Below, piece by piece: positions 10,401 through 20,590 of a stretch of 29,758 bases of DNA. Every line of letters starts with the position of its first letter. Position 1 is the stretch's first letter. Origin of the DNA: Pelargonium cotyledonis. Its lineage: Eukaryota; Streptophyta; Magnoliopsida; Geraniales; Geraniaceae. Where the stretch lies: assembly GCA_036897625.1 (NCBI GenBank), contig JAYMTA010000402.1:1-29758 (forward strand), written 5' to 3'. A model generated the notes under the pieces. The model was not told where the DNA came from. It saw only the letters and a program-made list of their open reading frames with translations, and did not search any database. The translations under genes were made by a program, and so were the position numbers.

Positions 10401-11911
10401 TTTATGTTGGCTCTTGATACAAGGACTGCTAGCTCCCTTCACCCTATTACTGGACTCCACTTTCGAGACATTCTTTTTATTGTGGCTTGTAGAAGAGAAC
10501 ATAAGGAAGAACCAGCGAAACTTTAAAGTTTCTCAAGTTTAGTGTTCTATGAGAGGAGGGGGGGATATTTTTTATCGTCACCATAACAACATTTGCTTTG
10601 TGGTTCATCCTTTACTGGCAATGTGACAATGCCCACGAAATTCTCATAAGAAGCCTGGAAAGCATATGGAATTTCTAAAATATCACCCTAACTCAAAAGA
10701 ATGGGGCATTGAGGATTTCAAAACATAGGAAAGTAAGAACAACTAGTTCAATTATGAATAAAAACGTGGAAATTTTGGCAGTTAGATAAATTAATATAAT
10801 TTCTTTAGCACATCTTCATGGTGAAAATAACTTTAAGACTACTCGACATTCGCAGTTGGATTAGAATGCAAAAGTAAGTATTCAATTATCTTGGTATTCC
10901 TTCCATATATGTGATGCATTCAGTTCACTTCCCATATAATACCTTACTATCATAGATATAGTTTTCTCAACATCATAGTATCTAAAAATTTGAAGGAACC
11001 TCAATCATATAGTTAGAGTTCATCAGATTTGAATTGCTTGTGTGCGTCATGCATATATAATAACTACCACAGTGCATCTTGGAAAGAAATACCAAACCTA
11101 AGTAATAAAGTATTGAATGACTGGCATCAGAACTTGAAGTTGGTTTCTCGTTGTTCATTGTAATAGTTTCTAATAAGAAGAAAGTGATATGGAAACTCTT
11201 ATTCCATAATGCCTAAATCTTAGTGCGCAATGGCTTGAAAATTATACTTACCACATATACCGTCATTCACCCGAGAAGAAAATAACAGAAGCGGAGCATG
11301 TCCTACATTCCGACAATAGAATTTTCCACCTGGGCATGCTGATGTTCCTGCAACCCACAAAATAAACAAATAGATCATCACAATCAGTAAACAGAGTAAA
11401 TGCAAGCACCTAGAATTCCAAACAGATGATATAGTAAACAAAAATCAGCTAAAAATTGGTTTAGTAAAGAAACTAGAATCAAGCAAAAACTAACAATCCA
11501 AAATGAAAATCCCACAACAGAAGATCTAAACACACCGCCTAAACCAATAGCATACCAAGAAAAATCAATTTTTAACAAAAATGCAAGACCTGGCTCGTCG
11601 GTGGCATCAGGGCAGTCGCAGAAGTCATCATTGAGCTGAGCTCTGGTGAATTTGTTTGATCCATCTCTGCACCAAATCGTATCTGATGACTGGTAATATT
11701 TCTCATCTGGAAATCCGAAAATTCCGATTAAAAAAAACACATCTGAATACAAAAACATTGCAAAATAGAAAAGTCAATAAATAAGAAAATGACCTTGAGG
11801 AGCAATTCCAAGAAATGGGTCAGTGGGAGTAGCAGCAGAGGCCGATCCAGCAATGGAAACAATGCATAGAAAACCCAATAGGAGGGAGATGCAATTGAAA
11901 TCTACTCTCAT
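3322..11911 (-). CDS. PSL4: Glucosidase II beta subunit (PRKCSH/PSL4 type), complete, 15 exons
   Basis: This is the non-catalytic subunit of ER glucosidase II. It holds the alpha subunit in the ER and presents N-glycans so that the inner glucoses are trimmed. Coding exons on the minus strand, in order: 11794-11911, 11590-11706, 11252-11347, 9955-10194, 8797-9077, 7768-7896, 5260-5599, 5074-5172, 4882-4983, 4725-4782, 4481-4549, 3887-3974, 3631-3692, 3484-3535, 3322-3387. All junctions are GT-AG and the phases close to 1917 nt (638 aa plus stop). Domains: signal peptide about 1-26; two LDL-receptor class A modules about 50-115 ([20 protein letters not shown]); a charged coiled coil 125-250 with an 11-aa repeat; an acidic Asp/Glu/Ser linker about 360-440; the WLEKI segment about 447-473; an MRH domain about 512-612, with the Gln of YKQATQ, the Arg of GPDRSLK and CEY as likely sugar-binding residues; and a C-terminal HDEL for ER retrieval. 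The length is normal for the plant family. The gene looks intact. Confidence 0.97.
3388..3483 (-). other. Last intron of glucosidase II beta, controlling the HDEL tail
   Basis: The donor follows CTTAAG at 3484 and the acceptor TAG precedes GAATTACAAG at 3387. If this 96-nt intron is retained, the frame runs on for 14 residues to a TAA at 3439-3441 and the protein lacks HDEL. The spliced form restores the conserved ELQDKL...HDEL ending, so splicing is taken as the main form. Confidence 0.85.
4396..4429. repeat. (GA)n microsatellite in glucosidase II beta intron 11
   Basis: An uninterrupted GA dinucleotide tract of about 34 bp lies in the 506-bp intron between the exons at 4481-4549 and 3887-3974. 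Confidence 0.95.
7281..7450 (+). repeat. Dispersed LTR-end or SINE-like repeat, copy 1
   Basis: The block contains GAGGGGGCATGTTAGAGTAT, then an ACCTTCTACTATC segment, then TGGTATCATAGCC (7384-7396), which resembles the initiator-tRNA-Met primer-binding site of plant retroelements. A B-box-like TTTGAATCC follows at about 7419. A second copy lies 100 bp downstream and a third at 18417. It could be the edge of an old LTR element or a tRNA-derived SINE; the two cannot be separated by eye. Confidence 0.5.
7543..7655 (+). repeat. Dispersed LTR-end or SINE-like repeat, copy 2
   Basis: This parallels copy 1 in the same orientation: a GCGCATGAGGGGGCGTGTTA block, then ATATTGGACCTTCAACTATC, then a TTAGTTGAATTGGTCTTCTACA segment. 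It stops before the TGGTATCA block of copy 1. The tandem arrangement inside one intron suggests a local duplication or two insertions of one family. Confidence 0.5.
8879..8977 (-). repeat. Coding minisatellite: three 33-bp units in glucosidase II beta
   Basis: Three tandem 33-bp units start at 8879, 8912 and 8945, each coding [11 protein letters not shown] or [11 protein letters not shown] in the coiled-coil exon. The units differ at only a few bases, so the expansion is recent compared with the rest of the gene. The period is a multiple of three, so frame is kept. Confidence 0.9.
9524..9768. mobile_element. Stowaway-type MITE in glucosidase II beta intron 4
   Basis: The left end CACCATCCGTCTCAAAATGA and right end TTTTTGGGACAGAGGGAG are inverted versions of the Stowaway terminal consensus (CTCCCTCCGTCCCAAAA). 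A TA dinucleotide flanks both sides (9522-9523 and 9769-9770), the target duplication of Tc1/mariner elements. It is 245 bp long with no coding capacity, and it lies within the intron at 9078-9954. Confidence 0.88.
10195..11251 (-). other. Intron 3 of glucosidase II beta (1.06 kb)
   Basis: This is AT-rich intron DNA between the two exons that split the second LDL-receptor class A module. I see no repeat or gene in it. Confidence 0.85.
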
Positions 11912-12530
11912 CTTACACTACTGAAATGGCCTGTAAATATCTCTTCTGGGAATAGAAAAATAGGAGATCTTTGCAGGAATGAAGCAGAACAGTGAAGGTC
12001 TCGCCCACGCGAACACAATGATGTATCGGTCTCTCACTCTCGATAACCTGCTGCGATAGTCCTGTACTGTGCAAGGGCGAGTCGGGGACGACGGGACCAA
12101 ACGACAGACAGTTTTGACTCGTATTTCAAATCACGTCGTTTTGGACTGGGCCGAGGGACAAATTTTTTGAAACCCAAAATCGGATTTGAAGTTTGAAGAT
12201 TTAACACTTTTGAGTCTTAGAGCTTATTTGGGTTGCCTATTTTAAGTGTTGGAGAGGTAAAACGTCGTAGAGAGCGTTTTCTTGAGAGCATCGGTGACGT
12301 GTACAAAACTGATAAGATTGCATATTGCGACTTGTTGTACTTGGTTGAATATGTTAAATTTAAATAAAATTATTAACGATGGTAAAAATAAGACACAATG
12401 TTAATCATTTAACTTCATCTTTTATATGATCTATCTTTGTATTATCAGCTTTATGCTAGTGGTGTTTGACTTGCTACCTCTTTTAATAGTGATGCTACTT
12501 GAAAAATCATAGTCTCAAAACTAATAATAT
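11912..12530. promoter_or_regulatory. Upstream region of glucosidase II beta
   Basis: This is the 5' flank of the minus-strand glucosidase II beta gene. It holds two ACGT-core sites, CACGTCGTTTT at about 12134-12144 and GGTGACGTGTAC at about 12291-12302. The latter resembles the TGACGTG core bound by bZIP factors of the unfolded protein response, which would suit an ER quality-control gene. No clear TATA box was found. Binding is inference from motif likeness only. Confidence 0.35.
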
Positions 12531-13560
12531 GAAGACATGTGGCCGCCTCGACGCCACGTAAGCAACTCGAATCGATTCGACACTATCACTTTTGATCCTA
12601 GACCCGAAGGGCCTCCAAACCATAAATTCACTCACCCAAAATCCCTAAACACCCTCGGGGCGAATCGTGGCAAGTGGGAGCTTCGAAAGCCCACTAAAAA
12701 ACAAAAAAATGAAGGTCATCACACCAAGGTCGCGATATCCATCACTCATGTTGCGACATGTCTTTCCCGTCGGAGAAGTCGACTTTGGGAAGACAGATGT
12801 CGCAACATCCATCACCAATGTCATGACATTTGTCACCAATGTTGCGACTCCTTCCAAAGTGCACTTACCCAAGGTCCAGTCCCGCAATCTCAGTTCCTCC
12901 GAAATGTCCACTTACCACGACAAGCCACTTTATGCAGTAAGAAGCTTCCCACGGAGCAATGCCTCCACACTGAGTCTAACCTTACCTAGCAAAGCAAATA
13001 CAACAAAGAGCTCCCCATAAAAAGAGTGAATCCAAAACTATGAACTACACTAAGTCTTTCTCGAAGCATGGCTCCCTACGAAGGACAAGCTTCTGCGAAG
13101 AGTGGAACAATGGCTTGAACGTGATCCCAAACATACACAAATATCGCAACATGCAACACAAATGTCACGACATCCGTCCGCAATACTACAAAGACGTCAC
13201 ATGTGTCACAAAGCTTCCTCATCAACACAAGATGACTTCTGATAGTATAAACTACTCCAACAAGGCCTCCTTAGGCCTCGACCTCAACGACCCTGCCTTT
13301 GGAGATCAAGCCTCCCCACGGAGCGCAAGCTTCCTCGACATCTGGAGAGCAAGAAGCTCAACATCACAAAATGGGCTTAATGTGCCAAATGGGTCTCATA
13401 CTTTCCATCAACCAATCATACGCCGGCGTGTGAAACTGGTTGGTAAGAGCTTATAAATATCCCCCTCTTGGTAAGAAAGAGGGATCCTATTCTATTTATA
13501 TTATCATAGAGAATACATACCACTATTATTTGTAATAATTAAAGAGTGCACAAATGACAA
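12530..13560 (+). mobile_element. LTR-like retrotransposon fossil (probable Ty3/gypsy solo LTR)
   Basis: About 1 kb of distinctly more GC-rich DNA begins abruptly near 12537. It carries dispersed variants of a CGACATC / TTGCGACAT motif and ends with a promoter-like CTTATAAATATCCCCCTCTT at about 13450, as in the U3-R junction of many plant Ty3/gypsy LTRs. No internal coding region or second LTR is present, so a solo LTR fits best. Edges are approximate, and I could not find a convincing target-site duplication. It lies between two divergently transcribed genes. Confidence 0.4.
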
Positions 13561-13976
13561 TATATAGTCAAATAAATTATTTTACATAAAATTTAAATAT
13601 ATGTAGAAAATCTCTAGAATGATAGTTAATAGTTTTGACTTCGTCAACGTAAACACACTAGGAATGCGAGTCTTCTTGTTCTAGCATAGTGTTCAAGTTC
13701 GTGTCAAAATTCTTCTGAGTGTGAATTTTCTTAAATGTCAAGTCTCAAGTTTCAAATCTCATTCCGGTTATGAAATTTTCAAACAAAATTTTACATCAAA
13801 CTACTTTCAATTTCTAATTTACCAAACATAATCTTCTTTTTCATCTGAAAACTCTCAGCGAGCACTCTCGCAACATCCAACTTCTTTCTACACGAGTAGT
13901 GTTATCAAACGAAAACCTAATATAGTAGTGAGGCAATACATTCTCATAGTAGAAGTGCCTTTGAAAAAAGTCAGCA

Positions 13977-13992
13977 AAACGACATGTCGTTT
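13977..13992. promoter_or_regulatory. Perfect 16-bp palindrome AAACGACATGTCGTTT in the NusB-gene promoter
   Basis: The sequence equals its own reverse complement over 16 bases. Related half sites occur at 14036-14045 (ACGTCGTCGTTT region) and on the other side of the interval near 12134. AAACGAC/GTCGTTT motifs are, to my knowledge, common near plant transcription starts. It lies about 160 bp before the ATG at 14152. Confidence 0.45.
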
Positions 13993-14073
13993 AGGTCCTC
14001 CATCTTGTCGGACGGTTACCACGCCACACATAAAAACGTCGTCGTTTCAAGGCAGGAGATACTTTTGCTCGGA

Positions 14074-14082
14074 TATAATAAA
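14074..14082 (+). promoter_or_regulatory. Possible TATA box of the NusB-domain gene
   Basis: TATAATAAA lies about 70 bp before the ATG at 14152, which would place the transcription start near 14105-14110. The call rests on sequence and position only. Confidence 0.3.
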
Positions 14083-14151
14083 CACGAAGAAGATATTGTC
14101 AAATTTGTTATCGGTTTAACAGAGCTCTGAGCTCGAACAAGGAAGACAACA

Positions 14152-17100
14152 ATGGAGGCAAGCTCACTTCTAACATTTTCTTCTTCTTCGTACCCCAAAT
14201 CCCATTTGGGTTTTCAATTCTCTTCTTCTTCTTCGTCCTCTTCTTTTGCTTCTTCAAGGACATGCCGAGTTTTGACCTTCATTTCCAATTCCTGGCCCAA
14301 AAGCCGTGTCTCCGTCTCGTGCCCTCGAAGCTCGCTTCGCACCTCGTTTTTGGCTGCGGAGGAGGCCCTGGAGAAGTCAGTAGACTCTGTGTCGTCGGCG
14401 ACGACAAACGGGAAAGAAATGTTGCCGAAGATTGACAAGAGCGGCAGGTTCGGCAGCCCCAGAGCCGCCCGCGAGCTCGCTCTGTATGTTTCTCTTCCCC
14501 CTCCGTTTGGTTTCTGAGAAAATGGAGGACAATTGTGAACTTTGTTTGTTTTTAGCAACTGGGAAACTAGAAAGTTTCAAAATTTGAACTTTTTTCAGAT
14601 ACCCAATTTGGGTTCAACAGTGATAGTGTTTGATGACATTGGCAGGTCAATTGTTTATGCTTCGTGTTTAGAAGGGTCTGACCCTATTCGCCTATTTGAG
14701 AGGCGAGTAAATGCCAGAAGAGGTAGTTTTGTGTTATTATTTAAAGTGTTTAAGGCTGCATATTAGCCAATTCTGGCTAAACCCATGAAGGTTTATGGTT
14801 ATCTCATTTTCTTGCCAATGTTTTGCATGTTCAGAGCCGGGTTATGAATTTGACAAAGAGAGTCTATTGGAATACAACCCCATGAGTTTTGGAGGCCCTC
14901 CTGTCAAAACGGAGACAACTGAAGAAGAGGATGAGCTGCTGCGTGATATTGAAAAGGAGTCCGCAATTGGTAACCACCCATTTCGACATCTTATGATTTA
15001 TTTGTTCTAATTCTCTAGCTCTTTATGTTATTTGGTTATTACATGTTGAGTAATTAAATGTGTCACAATTAGAGAACTTGATTTATTATATGACTGACAT
15101 TTCCCGAAAAATGCATCTTAAAAATTAAACCATGATCATGAACAAGTGCATAAATGTTCTCCTGAAAGATAAGTTCGTACTGTTTTGAGCATGCTATGGT
15201 ATTCAAGCGCACTTTGTTATTCTTATGATTAAAATAAGCATTAGACTGGTTCATAGCAAAACCGTTACCTTCTTCTTACGAAATGTATTGTGTGTGTTTT
15301 GGAATGAGAACAACTTAAAATACCGTTTCCATTCAATGTCGACTCTTTCTTTGCAGAGCTGTGAAGTGTTTGAACTTTGATCTAAGTTGAATTGGTGTTA
15401 TTACACTAGAGCCTAGTTACTAATTGGACCATCTATATGAGGTTGTCGTCATCATCGGCAAATATAGCAGTTAACTGCTTGCCTCTCAAATGTGTACTAT
15501 ACCCGACAAATAATAGACCTCTGTGTGTAGGAATAGTATATGCATTTATGGTTGTTAGTTTGACTTTCGTAGAGAGGGAGAAAAAGAATCCAAACTTGCT
15601 CTCTCTGGCCAGATGGTGCTACTTAGGTCCACTAGTGCTTGCTCAATATTCTTTGTTTACCACACCTCTTCGCTGCCTTATTGCTTAGAAAGTAAGCATG
15701 GCGTATAAGAGTCATACATGCAAAGTCCCCATATCCAGATCGAATTTGGCATCACTAATCACTATGTAGAAATACTTTGAGCAAGTAATGTATAGCTGCA
15801 AAAATTCCTGGAGATTTATGGCATTCCCGCAAAAAGGGAACATGGCTACTAACTATTTTGTTGGGCTAGTTATTGGAATTTGGTTTAATAACTTTTAGGT
15901 TTCATTAACATGTAAATCCTTTCTGAAAGGTAACATTATACCACACTCATTTACGAGGTTTGTTCTAATTATTGTTTAAAAAAGTGAGTCCCAATGCACG
16001 AGGCTTTCATAACAGTTAGGTCTAAGGAGGGACATTCATGTATTCAGCCTTACCCCTGCTTTTGCATAGTTTTTTTTCTTTATCCATACCTGTGACCTCA
16101 TGGTCACAAGGCTGACAAGAAATTAATTTGTGTTTCTTGTATCTCAGAAGCAGAAGTGCTGACAGCTCCTCCAAAGTTAGTATACAGCAAACTAATTCTG
16201 CGGTAAATCCCCTTATTTTATAGATTTATTAATTTTCCCTTTCCACTATGAATGGTTTTTGCCTACAGTGGGGTAGGTGTATGTTGCTACAGTCTTTCTG
16301 GATAGAGCTAACCTTGTTTATGAGTTTTTTTCTTCTTCATTGCAGTTTCACCCGAAAACTTTTGGTTGCGGTCATGGATTGTTGGAACAATCATGTTGCA
16401 GTCATTGACAGAATTGCCCCAGAAAATTGGAAGGTCTGAAAACACTATAAAAAAAAAATTGTTATGAATTGCTTAATTCTTGCTGTCTTTTCTACTTCTT
16501 AGACATACAGTACTTATTGTAGATCAATCATATGCCATAGAAGCAGTACCTAGCGCAGAGAATAGCAGTTTGTTTAAGGTTGGTGGTCAATTTAGAACCT
16601 GTTGTCATGCAGTTCATGCATGGCTCTCAGTGGTTAGTTGAGTGTGTATGCATATATATGAGTCTAAAGTATCAATTCGAGCAGTTACCATGCACAATTC
16701 ATCTTCCCGGATGTGAGCATGGAGACCTGATGCAAGATTCTTATCCTCACGGTTGATAGGATTAACGATTAACATTATTCAACCATTTAAGACGTGAGCC
16801 ATTTTCCACTTTGTATGTGTTTTAATCTTCTTTATCGATAAATTTCAGAATGAGCCAGCTGGCAGGATTTTGGAATTCAGCATTCTCCATTTGGCAATGT
16901 CCGAAATGACGGTTCTGGGAACAAGGCACCAGATTGTCATTAACGAGGTATTCTTCTGCTACATGATTAACTTTCCAGCATCCCTCTCTGTCATGTTATG
17001 ACCTACTTGTATATCCACTCTATTGAATATATCTTAATCTACCTGCATGAAGGCTGTTGATATAGCGAAACGCTTCTGTGATGGGTCGGCACCGCGTGTT

Positions 17101-17196
17101 ATCAATGGGTGTCTCAGTACTTACATTAAGGATTTCAAAGGAACTGGAGTTAAGGCTGCTCCAGAAGCAAAGCAGCAAGTGTTCGCTGAAGTATGA
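14152..17196 (+). CDS. NusB-domain protein, probably plastid-targeted, complete, 7 exons
   Basis: This is a plant homologue of the bacterial antitermination and rRNA-processing factor NusB, of the Arabidopsis At4g26370 type. Coding exons: 14152-14483, 14646-14722, 14835-14969, 16148-16202, 16346-16433, 16849-16947, 17053-17196. All introns are GT-AG and the phases close to 930 nt (309 aa plus stop). Residues 1-60 are very rich in Ser with few acidic residues, as in a chloroplast transit peptide. The NusB fold starts at about residue 103 (RAARELALSIVYASCLEG). A plant-type insert follows at about 137-195 (EPGYEFDKESLLEYN...). The core continues at about 200-300, with RILEFSILHLAMSEM, INEAVDIAKRF and the conserved APRVINGCL motif. 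The length is about double that of bacterial NusB and normal for the plant group. A plastid rRNA role is inference from family and targeting. Confidence 0.94.
14970..16147 (+). other. Intron 3 of the NusB-domain gene (1.2 kb)
   Basis: This AT-rich intron separates the acidic EKESAI segment from the AEVLTAPPKLVYSK segment. I recognise no gene or repeat in it. Confidence 0.8.
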
Positions 17197-17850
17197 ACTG
17201 AAGGCATTAGAGCCTATTACTCTGGCTCGGCCCTATCAGAAGAACTCAGAAGTAACAATTGAGGAGATTTTGGGAAAAAAACGATCTTGAGAAACAGCTT
17301 CTTTTCTTCTTCTCCTTTAGCAGATGTATCTGTGTAAAGCCAAGACACTGTGGAATACATGATTAGAGGTTTGCAGTGTCCATTAAAACGTGTAGGGGCT
17401 TTAGTGAATATCAATATGCAAAAGTAGAGCAGTGTATTGTATATGATTTATGTTGTAATATGGGTCTTTATATACTGCTAATGTTGAAGATCTTGTAGTA
17501 TTTTATCTCCATCTAGTCTTGAGTGTCCTCCAGTATGTGCCATGTTTAAGGCAGATATGCTTATTGGAAACAGGCTATGAATTTGTGATTGATATGTATC
17601 TGCACAAGCACAGCATTGGTTCTTTCTTTAGCGAATGAGATGTTACTAGCAAAATTCTCATTGCCATTGTTTCCTATCAAATCTTAGCAACCTGATGGTC
17701 TTAACTCCTCGCTGAAACTGATGATGGCTTTAACCTTATCTTGTCATGCATATGGACTATAGAATGTGAACGAAACCGAATAAGATAAACAACTTAATGA
17801 GTAGTTGTTCGAATTGTAAAATTCTTGGACAAATGTTGTGATAAACTCGA
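17197..17850. other. 3' flank of the NusB-domain gene
   Basis: The first 250-300 bp downstream of the TGA at 17194-17196 is probably the 3' UTR, with T-rich and TGTA/TTGTAA motifs around 17430-17510 of the kind seen near plant polyadenylation sites. Beyond that I see no gene. Confidence 0.4.
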
Positions 17851-17985
17851 TAAATATTGACTAACTTATTATAAGAATAATATATGTGATTCATGCATAA
17901 CTAACTTTATAAAAACACAAGAAAATAAACAAGAACAAAAATAAAAGAAAAATACGACACTCATTTGGGGATGAATATGGTATTG
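17850..17985. repeat. Stowaway-like MITE relic, copy A
   Basis: It contains GACTAACTTATTATAAGAAT, GCATAACTAACTT and GACACTCATTTGGGGA. The same blocks recur in the same order at about 19725-19890. The last block resembles a decayed Stowaway end. The left end is not visible. Confidence 0.3.
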
Positions 17986-17999
17986 ATTTGACTTTTTTT

Positions 18000-18960
18000 A
18001 CTCGGTAAAATATGAGGTTTGACTACGACGCCGTCTTAGCTTACTCTTACTCCATGTGTCTAGGTACTCAGTGCTTTGGGTCAGAGCTCCTTGTCTTGGA
18101 ACCGTGACCTATTTTCCTGCAAGTTGAGATAAACACATCGTTAGCAGAAATTATGGATGAGTGTTTGGGAGACTCCCTCCGACGTGACAATTATGATCTC
18201 CACACAAACTTATAATGTGAACTTGAAGATATGAAGATGTTCGAAGATCATTCGGAAAAACTCGAAAAATTGTTCGAAGAACGGATGAGATGATTCTTGT
18301 GCAATTCAAAAAGTTCAATTCTTGCATGAGCTAAGTTGTGATTTTATTTTTGGTGGATGAATCTATTTATAGAGCTCCAACTCTCATGACGACGTGTGAT
18401 TGATAGAGAATTTGGTGCTGTTAGAGTGCAAAATTAATATTGGGCCTTCAACTATCAGCTTAAACTTTAAATTGAGATGATTTTTTAAATGTAGGAGGAC
18501 ATGCAAACTTGGCTTCTTTTTGCTCAAAGTTTTGTTTCCCCCACTCTCCAAGAGCTCTCCTAATTCTGTTGGAGTGAGAATTTGGCTCCCAACTTAAAAA
18601 GAGGAAGGTACTTTTGTTTTGACTGATGTCTTTGTCATGATCCTTATACTCAGGACAAAACTTTTTGCACAATGTGCTTCTCATGAAAATAATGTGTTTC
18701 TCGGAGAGGATAGAGTGTGTTTTCTCAAAGAGATAAAGTGCTTCCTAAGCTCCGACCAAGTTGTTCGCATATAGCTTTGCAGACTTGTCCTCGTGTCTCT
18801 TGGCCTTAGCTTGCTGATTGCATGTGAACCAAACTCTTACCTTTGTTCATAGTCGACTCAAAGGTGTGACTAAATTGACTTGACAAATGATTTGACTTCC
18901 AATACCACGGGTTGACATGATTTACTCAACCCGACGTTTGTTCAAGATCAATCCGATTTT
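18000..18960 (-). mobile_element. LTR-like retroelement fossil, minus orientation
   Basis: Read on the minus strand, a long non-coding block contains a promoter-like CTCTATAAATAGATTC (about 18365-18377), followed by leader-like sequence. This is the look of an LTR with a TATA box and R region. A short copy of the repeat found at 7281 sits inside it at 18417-18490. No coding domains or clear ends were found, so the family is not assigned. Confidence 0.28.
18417..18490 (+). repeat. Dispersed LTR-end or SINE-like repeat, copy 3
   Basis: It contains TGTTAGAGTGCAAAATTAAT, then ATTGGGCCTTCAACTATCAG and AGCTTAAACTTTAAATTGAGA, matching the central part of the copies at 7281 and 7543. This copy is shorter than the other two. 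Confidence 0.5.
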
Positions 18961-18974
18961 AACCAATTTAACTA

Positions 18975-19443
18975 TGGGTAATTACATTCAATCCTTATGT
19001 ACTTGGCACTAATGACACATAATCCTCTAAAGCTATCAAGCTTGACACTCAGTCTCTATCTACTTGACAAAGTATTGTTCAGTCAGTTAAATTTAACTTA
19101 AATACACCTTCTCTCCTCACATGTCTTGCACATGACTCTGTTTATTATTGGAATCCCATTTTTGCCCTTGAAATACACTTCCTCTCCTCACATGTCTTAA
19201 GTGTTGCTCTTAATTATTCATAATTAATTCACAAATTAATCAACAAATCACAGAGAAAATGATATTTCAATAATAAACAAAGCCATGTGTAAGACATGTG
19301 AGGAGAGATAATGTATTTCAGTTAAATTTAACTGATTGAACAGTACTTTGCCAAGTACATGAGAGTTGAGTGTCAAGCTTGATAGTTTTAAGGGTTATGT
19401 GTCTTCGGTGTCTAATACATAAAGGTTGGATGTAATTACCACA
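18975..19443. mobile_element. Foldback MITE, Mutator-like (MULE) type
   Basis: Two 178-bp arms, 18975-19152 and 19266-19443, are imperfect inverted copies of each other. The outer ends read GGGTAATTACATTCAATCC on the left and, reversed, TGTGGTAATTACATCCAACC on the right. The arms share the AGCTATCAAGCTTGACACTC-type segment. A 113-bp centre separates them and repeats part of an arm (CTCTCCTCACATGTCTTA). TTTAACTAT flanks both sides directly (18966-18974 and 19444-19452), a 9-bp target duplication as made by Mutator-like transposases. There is no coding capacity, so it is non-autonomous. Confidence 0.82.
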
Positions 19444-19599
19444 TTTAACTATAGTTGATGACATGACATTCAATGCCACATGTTATCTCGTCATTAGCTC
19501 AATTAGTTTTACTTTAAGGTATAATCAAGTATGAATTATACAACTTAAAAGAAAAATTAAAAGCACAACTTGTAAAATGTCAAACTCGAGTATATATGC

Positions 19600-19890
19600 A
19601 CTCACTCCACTTTAAAAAAATGTCATCCTTTCTGTTTTGATTATTTTTTTTAAGGAAATGTTAGTTAGTGTTGTTTATTTCATCTTATATTCAAACACAC
19701 ATATTTTGTAACAAATTTGAGGGATACTAATTAACTTATTATAAATATAATATTGACATTTTTTTTAAAAGGGCATTACGCATGACTAACTTCCAATAAA
19801 AAATACGCTGTAAAATACTTTCTAAAAATAATAAGACATTTACTTTGTAACAAAAATGCAGTTGGAACATGACATTCATTTGAGAGTAAC
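19600..19890. mobile_element. Degenerate Stowaway-like MITE, copy B
   Basis: The left end ACTCACTCCACTTTAAAAAA followed by TGTCAT mirrors the right end ATGACATTCATTTGAGAGTA. The inner blocks match the relic at 17850-17985. The ends are only loosely like Stowaway, and the TA flanks are suggestive but not decisive in AT-rich DNA. Confidence 0.35.
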
Positions 19891-19899
19891 TAAATAAGG

Positions 19900-20590
19900 T
19901 TTCGAGGATTTGTGCCTCTCTTTCTGTCTCCCGTTTTGAGAGTTAGATATAATTTATGTTCGGCTACGACTGCTCTTGATTCCAAAGTGATGACAGTTTC
20001 TTGGATTTGCATATATCAAATTGCGGTCTTTCTTATTTGGATAGTGAGTTCTTGCTTTGATAGTAAACTAATGTTTTGTTAGGGTTTTCATAATGACGAT
20101 GTAGATTTGCAGTTTGTTTTTTTGTTGGAGTGTGCGCAGGAAAACAAGAGACAATTGCATAAAATGAGAAGGGGGATTGGAAAGTGGTGATCTGGTCAAA
20201 GTCATAGGATCAACCTTCTAGTTTGTTGTCAGATCAGATAACATACACGATAGTGATGAGAGACGGTTGACAGAGTACTCCACGTGGTCGATTTAAACTT
20301 AAAGTTTAATCGTTGACAGTTGTTCGTGCTCTTTATACTGTATGAGGAAATTTTAGTGTCTTCAACCTTATTATTCAAGCTGATGGGAAGAAATATAATG
20401 TCTTTAACTTGATTATTAATGATGTTTTAAGCATTGTGACTCATGTCAGTTTTATATATTCGGGTGGTCTGCGAACCACTTCAGTCTTTTTCTTTGTCAA
20501 ACTTTTTTTTTTGTCATTAAATTTGAAGTAATAAAATATTAACTTGTGTGCTTATTTTTTTTTTTTTTTGAAAATTCAATAACCTTATTC
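19900..20590. other. Intergenic stretch, no gene seen
   Basis: This AT-rich stretch contains a G-box-like CCACGTGG at about 20281-20288 and an 18-T run near 20551-20568. No open frame with recognisable content is present. Confidence 0.5.

Noticed and set aside
12537-13456. Open frames of 117-150 codons on both strands
   Set aside because: They fall in the LTR-like fossil, have no domain, and reflect its higher GC content rather than a gene.
20251-20345. Possible C/D-box snoRNA (GTGATGA near 20253)
   Set aside because: No D box (CTGA) or terminal stem was found at a suitable distance.
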